Of a stretch of DNA of 64,000 nucleotides, positions 1 to 10,380 are shown piece by piece. This stretch comes from Zychaea mexicana. Lineage: Eukaryota; Mucoromycota; Mucoromycetes; Mucorales; Lichtheimiaceae. The position numbers and the translations under genes were made by a program. Position 1 is the first letter of the stretch, and each line of letters opens with the position of its first letter. Under the pieces are notes generated by a model. It did no database searches. It saw nothing but the letters and a program-made list of their open reading frames with translations, and had not been told where the DNA came from. Location: assembly GCF_025766255.1 (NCBI RefSeq), contig NW_026516714.1, forward strand, positions 124,001 through 188,000, written 5' to 3'.

Positions 1-236
1 AGATGAATGCATGGAGATCGTTATAGGTGGATTCGCGGATGACAGTAGTAGGAGATCGTTCGACTGATAAAATTGCTGCAAAAGTTGGGCGTGGTTGTGT
101 AGCGTAATTGTATGTAGTTGGCTGTACCGAAAGGATCGATAGCGGATGCTTGAGACAACCAGCTATAGCATGTGGATATGGTCAATATGGATCATATTGC
201 TCCTGTTGTTCTGCCTGAACTCTAATGTTGTCATGG
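1..236. other. Left edge, nothing recognised
   Basis: No convincing coding frame, RNA gene or repeat is visible here. It lies downstream of the decayed reverse-strand ORF that ends at 237. Confidence 0.4.
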
Positions 237-650
237 TTATCCGCAATGGCATGCGTCGGAGAAGAAGGTCCAAAAGCCAGGTTGCATAGTACTGTTGATC
301 TTCAAATGTTGCGGGATCCAGTTCTTCCACCTTGGGTTGATTGAGAACCGCCAAGCAAATAATCCTGGCTCTCCATACTGCCTAAACGTGACAACGAGTG
401 ACCCACAGCTGTACCTGTCATGAGCGATATCAAAATACTGTGCTTTGAAGTCTATGGTTACTGTGAATGGCGTTGCGTATCACACGCCCACAGCTTTTAG
501 GTCGTCCTCTGCTGCCGTCTTCTGTTCGGCTCTGTTCAACCTCGTGCGCTCGGGTACTGACTTGACGTGATCGTCGTTTTTGACGAGGGCACACACAAGA
601 ATAATCGCACTTGTAGCTGGGCCAGCAGTAACATCAGCAATCCGTTCACC
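237..650 (-). pseudogene. Decayed or unresolved ORF with one internal stop
   Basis: Read on the reverse strand from 650 to 237, one frame stays open for 138 codons except for a single TGA at 482-480. Both sides read like real protein. The upstream part contains VTAGPATSAIILVCALVK, and the downstream part contains FTVTIDFKAQYFDIAHDRY and FRQYGEPGLFAWRF, ending in DACHCG before TAA. An intron spanning the TGA would be only about 25 bases, too short to be credible, so a nonsense mutation or assembly error is the simpler reading. A possible AG acceptor precedes position 650. I do not recognise the family. It could also be a fragment of a larger gene or element. Confidence 0.3.
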
Positions 651-708
651 TCATAAATTGGCTGCTGTTGTACAAATGCTTCTCAGCATCTTCACACTCG
701 CCGGTTCC

Positions 709-1227
709 TCATAAGTTTATGGTTTCAAGGATATCCAATTCTATCGGAAATTGATTAAAAGATCTTTTACTCAATATATTGACGACCGCAGGCTGCATCC
801 GTTGAGGTATCATTAGAAATGACGAGCGCTCTATGCACGTAAACTGTGCGATCCATACAAGCATAATGCTACTGTGATGCTTCAGCTTAACACACCGTTT
901 GTCCAACGGTAAATAACTTTTTATATCGCCGGTTTTTTGTTCCACTAAAAGCGCACAGACTTGTCGCCGACAATGATTGGATCGGAACAGAGCACAGCAA
1001 GCGGAGCCGCATAATTTAAAATATATACGCACCATGGAGAAAGACACTAGCATGACAGTTGACAGACTACAACGATAATTATCATCAAGGCACTTCTTTA
1101 CATTGCTGCAGTTCACTGGCTCCTTAGGGCAGTAGTGACAAAACTCCGTCTTTTTGTTTAACGGGCTCATAAAAATAAGAATCGACTGCGCGTTTTGCCC
1201 TTTATTCTTTTCTTTCTTCATATTCAT
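709..1227 (-). CDS. Hypothetical ORF, cysteine-rich, doubtful
   Basis: This 172-codon open frame on the reverse strand has many cysteines (for example CHYCPKEPVNC) and no recognised domain. It lies just upstream of the decayed ORF at 237-650 and could be a 5' exon of the same locus. It has no clear promoter and no homologue I recognise. Chance openness is a real possibility. Confidence 0.15.
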   Translation of the reverse strand: MNMKKEKNKGQNAQSILIFMSPLNKKTEFCHYCPKEPVNCSNVKKCLDDNYRCSLSTVMLVSFSMVRIYFKLCGSACCALFRSNHCRRQVCALLVEQKTGDIKSYLPLDKRCVKLKHHSSIMLVWIAQFTCIERSSFLMIPQRMQPAVVNILSKRSFNQFPIELDILETINL

Positions 1228-1483
1228 CTTTGTACAATCGCATTGTTTCTTTCATTATCACTTTTTACCTTTCTTTTTTTTTATCCAGGACTAGTGTCCT
1301 TGTGGGTGTACAAAGATGAAAGAGAGTTAGTAGTGCACGACTGGCTCTTATTCATCTTTGTACATTTGCAGTGTTTCTTTCACTATCATTTTCTATCTTC
1401 TTTTTATCCAGGACTACGGTCCTAGTGGGTGTACAAAGATGAAGAGAGCTAGTAGTGCACGACTGGCTCTTGCTCATCGTACA
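1222..1483. repeat. Tandem repeat of about 128 bp with internal inverted arms
   Basis: Two adjacent units are visible (1222-1349 and 1350-1470), plus the start of a third near 1471-1483. Each unit begins with TTCATCTTTGTACA and contains its exact reverse complement TGTACAAAGATGAA further on: arms 1223-1236 and 1307-1320 in unit one, 1351-1364 and 1430-1443 in unit two. Each unit also has a short palindromic core (GGACTAGTGTCC, or GGACTACGGTCC) preceded by a pyrimidine tract, and shares AGTAGTGCACGACTGGCTCT near its end. The structure resembles a duplicated foldback element. Confidence 0.75.
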
Positions 1484-4434
1484 GTTAAAATGTTCTTTGT
1501 TTCATTTTGGTTTTTTCTCTTAAAAAGACTGAAAGCGAGAGTGTGTGCAAAGAGGTACATATATTCCCGCCGTTGACTGACCTTTGTGGTGCTTCTTTTA
1601 TTTGTAGTAACTGTGGAGGTGTAGGTTCCGCCGGGAACTGAGGCTTGCGGGGAACAAGGGAGGGCAACCTCCCTTGAGGAACGAAGGATTCATAAAAGTC
1701 GGTCGACTTGTCAGGCAATATCAAATAAACTTGGTTTCTTATTGTACTTTCTTATAAAGGTAATTGTAACTATTGGGCAGATCGAGTGACGATTGTAATA
1801 AACGCGATCTTTTTTTTTACATCTTCCTACTGCCATTGCGCTTGGTACTTGTTGGTGCTTTCTCTGGAGCAGTTATGTAGTTGCAAATGAGCCTTTTTGT
1901 GCTTGAGTCGTCGAGAAAACCATAGGCTGTGCATTCGCATGTGTGCTCTCAAAAACAATACAGCTGGTTTACCTTCAGGACTATACCAACAATGATTGCA
2001 AATTGCTGGTGGCAAAATAAAAAACCGTATCGCAAAGCAAACAGACCATCCTCATATTCACATATACACGAACCAGATCGCCAACCCAAACTAAATGATG
2101 TTTGCCTTGAATTCTTTGCAGTATGAAAGGCCCAGTACATAAGCTCATTAGGGAAGTTACATCATCCAACTTGTTGGGTATTGCCACCAATCTCTCATGC
2201 TACTGTCTCTCAACATTACTGCTACTGATGCACTTATACTAGTAATACTCATAGATAGATTGAATATGAAATGTACCATCACTGCTTACGATTATACCAA
2301 GTTATCCCGACAAGTTATTAATACCTCTTATCTCCAATACCTTTTACCGGCACCAAAGTTGCCAGAAATATGTAGAGGCGAATTGTTTTGTGCTAGTGAT
2401 GATTCAAAATTATGATGTGCTTAACGTTTATTTTTCTAATTTGAAGTAAAAGCAAAATTCCATTAACTCCCCTCCTGTGTCTTGCCATGATCGCTGACGG
2501 TACTGCTTTATCAACTACATCGATAACCGCATCCGGCAAGCCAGTATTCCAAAAGACATCTGTGGTGACGTCCGTGCATTGTTTTTTGTTAGCGTCGAAG
2601 TCTCGAAATTACTTGGAGCTATACTACTAAAATTCTTCATGCAATCTAGTGAAGCTACTTTAAAGCTTTTGATTTGCTTGACTCTACTTCGATATCAACA
2701 CTAGCGAAAGTATAAAATGTATGGGATGATGATAAGGAAAACCCGATCGGATATTTACAGTATGTTCCAAAAAGCTCGTTGCAAAGAGGGTTGAGATTGC
2801 ATTTGGCGCGGATGGTAAAACCGGGGGTCCACTATTATGTAATGTATAATACAAGTGAGATGTGCCACGTAAAGAAAGCATTCAACTGCTTCCAATAGAT
2901 TGAATAAACGAGCATTTGCTCCTTCTGTATTCGCCCATATAATTAGTTGTGTGTGTGTCAGGCAGCTCATCGTTACTAGAACCTAGGTACAAACATGAAC
3001 CGGGCTTTTTGCTGATATAAATCTGATGAAGGTGGTATGTCTGGCAGCAAGAGTCATCTGGTTTTATAATAGAGAGCGATACGCGCATGCGTGGAGGCAA
3101 AAAACAACGTATCCATTGAAATTGAAAAGACTCGACTTAGGCGGTCATTTGTTGATTTGTACTTTTGGAGTTGCTGGATGTGCGCATGGAGGTGGTATAG
3201 AATAGTCATAATTTTATCTTTTCCATAGTGTTTATGCACAAAAACTGACATTTTCCTTTGTCCGCTTTTGAATTCAAAGTATATAAAAGGATCGACATTG
3301 TTGATGAAGCCAACAAGAGCAACTCGGCATCTTCCTGCCCTGTTGATAATTTGTCAAAATTGGAAATGGTTTTGTGAAAGAAAGAGAAAAAAAGTGCGCT
3401 GGATAGCGAACTGATATTGGAAAGAGAGGGTTGCTGATTGAAGATATAGGGGGGTGTGGGTGTACACCCATATTAGCAGTTACGCATGGTTTGACAAGTA
3501 TTTGACTTTTTTACGGACATGATAATTGGTCGATCAGATATTCGGCCAATCGTTTTTTTTACGCCATTCAGGTACTCTCCCTTGTGACCTTGCAACGTTA
3601 CTACCACTTTTACTAGATTAATTAGAGAGCTAAATGTTCCATCTTTGATACTTATAAATGCAGTACAACATGCAGCGATGCTTAAGAGTCTTGTTGCCTA
3701 TATAACATACTATGTATTATATATCGTACATATTTTCCAAAAGCCGCGGCGTAGTATCAACATTTTGTCAAGTTCGACAACCGCCTTCATTGGATATTCT
3801 GCTCAGTAGTTGTTGTTAGTAAGAGTTGTAAACGTGCAGCAGGGCATAAGAGGTAATCCCATCCCTTGTTTTTTTAGTTCCCCTGAAAGAAAAATGATCA
3901 AGAGGTCAAATAGAGTGTCATAAGCCATGAGATTAGTTGAGTTGCTGAGTTTTGCCACGAGGCGTGGCAATCGTTCAGGCCAGGCGTAACGTGCGAGAGA
4001 TGAAGTTATAGGTTTGTGGGACATAGAAAATGTCCCCAATCGGAGTGATCATATGGCTCTAGTGGTGGTGGACACATCTTGCATTAATACCAGCTTCTGT
4101 CCGAGCGTGTTGTAGTACTGCGTGGTAGATACAACCCCCATACCAAAGCAACACCAGCAATGGTCCTTATAATTGAGCACAGCTCCACTCTGTACCTCTT
4201 TGAGTAGTCAATTCTCTGTAGATAGAGTAACACGCAAAGTGAAGATGGAAGAAAAGAAAAGAGCGTTCAGGACAAGTAACGATTTGTACGTGAGAGATAA
4301 AAACAGGGCGCGTTACACGTGCCAACGTGTAGGACTCCTGCATGGGCACAGTGTGATTGGTGCGCCGTTACAAAAAAGAAGGCAAGCGCGGTCGCGCAAT
4401 TTTTACAAAAGTCGTGATCCCAATATTTTTTCGC
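1484..4434. other. Intergenic region, about 3 kb
   Basis: Only short unconvincing frames are present. No tRNA, terminal repeats or recognisable transposon protein was seen. The right end must contain the upstream region of alpha-tubulin. Confidence 0.4.
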
Positions 4435-4583
4435 TTTCTCTCTCTCTCCCTCTCTCTACATCCTTTTTCTCTTCAAACTCTTTTTTTCCTCCGTCGGTTT
4501 CCTGCCCTAACTTTGGAATAATCGACCTTCTACACCCCATCTAACTTTTTAACACAAAAAAAACTTTACTTACTTAATTCATC
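4435..4583 (+). promoter_or_regulatory. Alpha-tubulin leader with CT-rich tract
   Basis: A pyrimidine-rich tract (CTCTCTCTCCCTCTCTC and similar) at about 4436-4460 is followed by an A-rich leader directly before the ATG at 4584. Such CT-rich blocks are common upstream of highly expressed fungal genes. No convincing TATA box was seen. The promoter role is inferred. Confidence 0.4.
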
Positions 4584-4887
4584 ATGAGAGAAATCATCTC
4601 GTTGCACGTTGGTCAAGCTGGTGTCCAGATTGGTAACTCCTGCTGGGAATTGTACTGCCTTGAACACGGCATCTCGCCAGATGGTCACATTCCTGAAGAG
4701 CTCAACACCGGTGACAACTCGTTTGATACCTTCTTCAGCGAGACCTCTGCTGGCAAGCACGTTCCCCGTACCGTCTTTGTCGATTTGGAACCCACTGTTG
4801 TTGACGAGGTCCGCACTGGTGCCTACCGTCAGTTGTTCCATCCTGGTAAGTTTTTCTTTCTTTCTTTCTTTCTCTGTTTGCTCTATT

Positions 4888-4919
<32 letters not shown>

Positions 4920-6199
4920 GCTGTGGGTAGTCAATTCGTCACCTGCAGCAGCAACCGCGGCAGCGAAATACGATGCGGGTGCCACCCCGAGTGTTATATA
5001 GACTTTACAACAAAAAAAAAACCATGCCACAAGACTTTTCTTGTCAACACCCCAAGAGAAAATTTCCTAACCCTTTGCACCTCTTTTAACCTTGTACACA
5101 CATACACACAGAGCAACTCATCACCGGCAAGGAGGATGCTGCCAACAACTACGCACGTGGTCACTACACCGTAGGCAAGGAGCTTGTCGACTCGGTCATG
5201 GACCGTATCCGCAAGCTGGCCGACAACTGCAGTGGTTTGCAAGGTTTCTTGGTCTTCCACTCCTTTGGTGGTGGCACTGGTTCCGGCTTTGGTGCTCTCT
5301 TGTTGGAGCGCTTGTCTCTCGACTATGGCAAGAAGTCCAAGCTCGAGTTCTCCATCTACCCTGCTCCCCAGGTCTCGACCTCGGTTGTCGAGCCCTACAA
5401 CTCGATCCTGACCACCCACACCACCTTGGAGCACTCGGATGTTTCGTTCATGGTCGACAACGAGGCCATCTACGACATCTGCCGCCGCAACTTGGACATT
5501 GAGCGCCCTTCGTACTTGAACCTGAACCGCTTGATTGCTCAGGTCGTCTCGTCCATCACCGCCTCGCTCCGCTTTGACGGTTCGTTGAACGTCGACTTGA
5601 ACGAGTTCCAGACCAACTTGGTGCCTTATCCCCGTATCCATTTCCCTCTGGTCACCTACGCCCCCATCATCTCGGCTGCCAAGGCCTACCACGAGCAGCT
5701 CTCGGTCCAGGAAATCACCAGCGACTGCTTCGAGCCTAACAACCAGATGGTCAAGTGCGACCCCCGCCACGGCAAGTACATGTCCTGCTGCTTGTTGTAC
5801 CGTGGTGACGTTGTCCCCAAGGACACCAACGCCGCCATTGCCAACATCAAGACCAAGCGCACCATCCAGTTCGTCGACTGGTGCCCTACTGGCTTCAAGG
5901 TCGGTATCAACTGCCGTCCCCCGGCTGCCGTTCCTGGCGGTGACTTGGCAAACGTCCAGCGCGCCTTGTGCATGTTGAGCAACACCACTGCCATCGCCGA
6001 GGCCTGGGCCCGTTTGGACCACAAGTTCGATTTGATGTACGCCAAGCGTGCCTTCGTCCACTGGTACGTCGGTGAGGGTATGGAGGAAGGTGAATTCTCT
6101 GAGGCCCGTGAAGATTTGGCCGCTCTTGAGAAGGATTACGAGGAAGTTGGCTCTGACTCGCTTAATGACTCTGAGATGGAAGAGGTCGAGGAATATTAA
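4584..6199 (+). CDS. Alpha-tubulin
   Basis: Subunit of the alpha/beta-tubulin dimer that forms cytoplasmic and spindle microtubules. There are two exons, 4584-4845 and 5112-6199, giving 449 residues, the normal family length. The N-terminus [18 protein letters not shown], the [11 protein letters not shown]-binding loop and the acidic C-terminus ending EEVEEY identify alpha rather than beta. The terminal tyrosine is retained. The intron (4846-5111) splits the glutamate codon after LFHP and contains TTTC and GTC repeats. The loop around residue 40 is about two residues shorter than in animal alpha-tubulin, and residue 40 is leucine, so the acetylated lysine is absent. The 3' end faces NUF2. Confidence 0.97.
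4851..4920. repeat. TTTC and GTC microsatellites in tubulin intron
   Basis: A short TTTC run (about 4851-4872) is followed by a CGT/GTC trinucleotide run (4889-4920, one interruption). Both lie inside the single alpha-tubulin intron and are removed by splicing. Confidence 0.8.
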
Positions 6200-6239
6200 G
6201 CAGCCCAATCCCACCCAACCACCCCCGCATAATATAGCA

Positions 6240-6270
<31 letters not shown>

Positions 6271-6690
6271 TTATTTTAATACCTTTTCCTAATCTCTCTC
6301 AAAAAAAGAACAATATAAGCCTTTTTTTTACTTGCATGCATGCATTCAATCGAAAAATAGTTTTTTTTTTCTTTAAGAATACAAGAAATGTGTCTGGGTT
6401 GTAAGGTGTAGTAGGGTGATAGCGGCTGCACCAATAATATTCCCGATGCAGATGTCGCATCATGCAGGATGTTGAGAATGCCCGCTTCTTGATCGCTAAG
6501 CAAACATGAACTGCAAATGGCAGATGGTCATTCAAGAACTGTCACAGAGTTAGATTGTGCGTCGTAGGGTTCTTTATATATGATATGACATGAGGTGTGT
6601 GAATGCGTTAATTGTTACAGTATATTGCGAATGCGTGGGGTGAGAGGGGGGGGGTGGGCGGATGTATGGATTTCTATTTCTACAAGTTTG
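6200..6690. other. Convergent intergenic region: tubulin and NUF2 3' ends
   Basis: It holds the alpha-tubulin 3' flank, including a (CT)n run at 6241-6262 and T-rich stretches, then the 3' flank of NUF2 on the other strand. No further gene is visible. Confidence 0.6.
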
Positions 6691-8781
6691 CTAAAACGGA
6701 GAAGTTCCCTGCTTGCATGCATCAATTGTACCATCCAACAAGCCCTTGAAAGCAGACCGCAGTTCGAGCAATCCTGCCCTGATTGCTTCACAGGTGGCAT
6801 CCGACTTTTGTGCTATATCAATCAACTACCGAAAAATTTTAGCTGCAGCTTTTCTTTTTTTTCCTCAAAAAAGTGGGTGTATAGCGGAGAGAGGGGGCCC
6901 GGGGAGAGGGGGAGGAAAATGGGGGTCCCTCTCCTAGTTTTATTTTTTTAGTTACCTCTTGCTCCATGTGAGCTATGCTTGCTTTGAGTTCTCCAAGTCT
7001 GGCTTTAAGATCTGCAGCTTCTTTTTGTGCCTGCTCAACGTCTTGTGCGTTCTTTAAGAAACTTTGATGCCGTGATTCGAACGTCTTTTCCTTTTGTTCC
7101 TCGAGCTGTCGTACACTGCTATTGAGCTCTTCCTCTAATTGATGTAGTTTCTGCGTTTTGTGTGTTGTTTGTCATTGTAAAAGGTGAGCTAAGAGCAAAA
7201 AATATTGTTTCAAGTTTGCATATTACCTGTTCCGCTTCTTGTAGCTCGTTTGACGTTAAAGTGAGCTTTTCAAAATCACCCTCTGTATTTTTAAGGCTGC
7301 CTTGCGTCCAGCTGCATTCATTGCGTAATCGTTGTATTTCGTGAGGTAATTGAGCACTTTTGTTAAGAACCTATAGAGACGTTTTAGCAAGGTGAATAGG
7401 GTAGGAGGGTGAGCTGACCTTGACGATCAAAGTGACTTTTTTCTTTTCCCTTACCTGCTCGCATTCTTCGGCATATTCTGCTCGTTCCGCTATAAGGTTT
7501 AGGTTTGTTTGTGCTACTGCGATTTTGGATTCCACTTTGTCGATGGTTTCTTGCAATTTGGCAATATTCTACGGGGTGGATGGAGTTTGCAAGTGAGTGC
7601 GTGGGGTTGAATAGGTTGTCAACCAAAGAATGTCATGGTTTACATACTGCTTTTGTTTGCAACGGATCTCTCGCTTTAGAGCGGAACGATGTGATCGCCT
7701 CATTTGCGGCTAACAGTTGGTACTGTACATCATGCTAATACGTCCAAGGAGTTATATAGTATCTCTGTCAGCCCTCTTATCCTCGAGCCAATGTTTCTTG
7801 CCAATCCAATCTTTACCATACTGTCTCTGAGCTGTTTTCGTGTCTCTCGTAACTTGACTTGTTCCGCCTTGAGCTGATCTCCCTCTGCGCTAATGTTCCT
7901 GAGCTCTTGCTCATATTCTGCATTATCAGATTCGAGCTGTTTTACTTGCATTTTTTCGTGTTCCTCGCGGCTCCTAAGCACGCGTTTGCATTATCTGTAA
8001 GCAAATGCATGTCCCCCCCTTCATGTTTCTGGTAGATTTGCTTTTCGACTCACTCACCGATACTGCTCGATTTCCTCCTCCAATTGCTTTTCTTGTTCTG
8101 ACCAATTCCCTTCATTTAATAATACTTCTTCCTGTAGAAAACAATTGGTGATAAGTGGTGCATGCACATAAAGCCAAATCAAGGCCGACCTTGAAGGGAT
8201 GTGAGCAACGCACAAATAAATTTTGTGCTTACCACTGCACTTGCAGGATTTTCGTATGCAGCCCACCGTCCTTCTCGAAACATGGCAAAGTTTGCAAGTG
8301 CACTGAATATACGTGCAAGTCGATGTGGTGTAGGGGCCAGAAGATCGGATGTGTTGAAATCTTTATATTTGAGAGAAGCCAATAAGCTTTGCCTATTAAA
8401 TAGTTTAGTTTTCCCTTGAAGCAGCTACACACAAAACATAATACGCAAAATACATAAAAGATCGTCGTTGTAATTTCTAACGACTGAGACTTACACTTCA
8501 AAGTACAGCAACCATACGCCATTGATACCGGCAATCGTAGTATTATCACCGAAATTGGAGGGTACGTGCTCCGTTCGCCACGACTTGACAAGACTCACAA
8601 TGGTCCGAAAGATCTCTTGTGTGCCTTCTGGGGTTGGATGGAGTAAATGCCGCTCGGTCACGCTGATCTCCATTGTCTTGAAGCAATGCACAAGCTCTGC
8701 TGTTGATAACGTCGGCAAGTTGTGTTCGCTTTCTGTTAATTCATGTGAGTTGAAAAAAGTGCTGTAATGTGATCGTTGCAT
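6691..8781 (-). CDS. NUF2: Kinetochore protein Nuf2 (NDC80 complex)
   Basis: Nuf2 pairs with Ndc80 to attach kinetochores to spindle microtubules. There are nine exons: 8781-8497, 8424-8233, 8131-8058, 7973-7817, 7722-7648, 7568-7455, 7370-7227, 7150-6956 and 6804-6691. They give 449 residues, close to the yeast length. Residues 1-160 form the calponin-homology-like head, with LPTLSTAELVHCF, HPTPEGTQEIF, DFNTSDLLAPTPHR and FAMFREGRW. The rest is a continuous coiled coil rich in E, Q, K and L. The start at 8781 is preferred; an in-frame ATG at 8823 would add 14 residues. Exons 1 to 8 are well supported. The last exon, which joins in frame at an AAAAG acceptor, is less certain. Intron 8 carries a G-rich block. 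Confidence 0.92.
6893..6925 (+). other. G-rich block, possible G-quadruplex, in NUF2 intron 8
   Basis: Four runs of four or five G (6893-6897, 6901-6904, 6908-6912, 6921-6925) lie within 33 bases on the plus strand, which is the template strand of NUF2. This matches the general pattern of an intramolecular quadruplex. No function is shown. Confidence 0.5.
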
Positions 8782-10380
8782 TGCGCGTGATTTAGAAAGG
8801 TTAAAAAAAAAAACAGAATTCAAGCACGATACACGCTTCTACACGCGCCCAATAAATTTTGCTGCTCCTCCCAAATTTGGTAGACTCCTCCAATACGTAA
8901 CATGGACCATGCACTGGTGCTTAATCCTTCGACCCAATGACATGGAATCATGTTGTAGCAACTAACCACCTCTACACGCTATTAGCCGTTGTACCTTTCT
9001 CTCCTACACATTACAGTTAGCCCAGCCAACGATTTTAGGGCACTGAGACCCTGAAGATAAAACATATTGTATTTTGGCGTAAAAGCAACACATAACTATA
9101 AAGATATGATGATATGAAAGACTAAGGCTACAGGCTTTTTCAGGGGTCATTTTGTCCCTACCAAATAAAAAAAAAACATAATCACAGCCCGAACTTTTTG
9201 TGTGTGAAACAATAGATCGGCTCATCCACCACCAACCCTATTCAGGAACCAGGGATTGTCGGAAGCCATAGATTGCTGTTCTTTCCCGGTTTTCGCTCTA
9301 CACTCGATGCTCCTTTGGAACAAATTAAAGGCTAACAAGTTACACCATCCGAAATAACGTCTTTCAGTGATATTTATATAGTATCAACAAAGTTATACGG
9401 TATAAAAGCGTGAGAAGCAACATCTAGTTGGACGACAGAATAAGAGTGTTAAACTACTTTTAGCCTGATATGTTTCCCACATTGCTATTGTGCCCTGTAA
9501 GATTATTGCTTGCCACACGTCTGTACATTGACCAAACTGCTTCCTTAGTCAAGTGGCCTGTCTGTACCGAGAAAGCTAACGATAAACAAAAAGGAAGAGA
9601 GATTACAATCGATCCAGTTATCTGTTATCAAAGTTTATAAAGTATGGAAAGGTCGGATCGAGTAAGGTGTGTTATCACTTTTCTGAAAGATAGGATATAT
9701 CATGCTTCAAGTTCCATGCGTTATTCGGACTTTTTCTATATCAACAAAATTAAGAATATCAGCAGCATGATCACTCTTCTGTGGTTGCATGATCGACGTA
9801 TGTTTTCGTTCGTTCCGGTTTTCGCTTTTGACGCACAAAGAAATAAGGAGTAGGCGCGTACCGTTTTCTTTGCCATGAAGACGGTGAGTAAGCCCGCTAG
9901 TCTATTGGTGTTCGTATTTTTCTTCCATTTTGTCAAGTTGACGTGACGCAGAATCAAATAGCTAACCATTACTCATGTGTGCCAGTGAGGATATCTCTGT
10001 TAGTTTGTTGATAATGTAAAGTAGTATCTCTACCTGATGCTAGTACAAAGAAGGAGACGACATGCACATGGCAGGAGAAGAATGAATACAATTGCTAGAC
10101 AGATACATGAAGCATTCGGTTTACGGACGATGCCTATACACATATAGGTAAGATTCGTACTTCAAAGACGAGACAGTTATAGCAAGGCTTGATTTCTGCA
10201 AACAGAATGTGTCACCTGGCGGATTCTAAAGAACTCTTGTGCACTTGTACTTGCATATCATTTTGAATGATACGTCCTTTAACTTTGTGGCACGAAAAGC
10301 ACACATTCTGTTAAACTATTCTTAGATAAATGATCTGTATCGCTTATCAAAACATCTCTTCTTTTCTCTCACCATTCACC
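8782..10380. other. Intergenic region between NUF2 and the MFS pair
   Basis: It holds the divergent upstream regions of NUF2 and the first MFS locus. Short frames near 9004-9225 and 9644-9969 show no recognisable domain. No RNA gene or repeat was recognised. Confidence 0.4.

Noticed and set aside
4173..4544. A 123-codon plus-strand frame before alpha-tubulin
   Set aside because: It ends in the CT-rich leader as a serine/leucine run and has no similarity. It is probably chance.
4994..6214. A 406-codon reverse-strand open frame over alpha-tubulin
   Set aside because: It is the antisense shadow of the codon-biased tubulin exon and shows no domain.
7723..7742. A 20-base intron in NUF2 just after LYNSLD
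   Set aside because: It is too short to be spliced. An intron from 7816 to 7723 with a GTAAAG donor keeps frame and gives the expected coiled coil.
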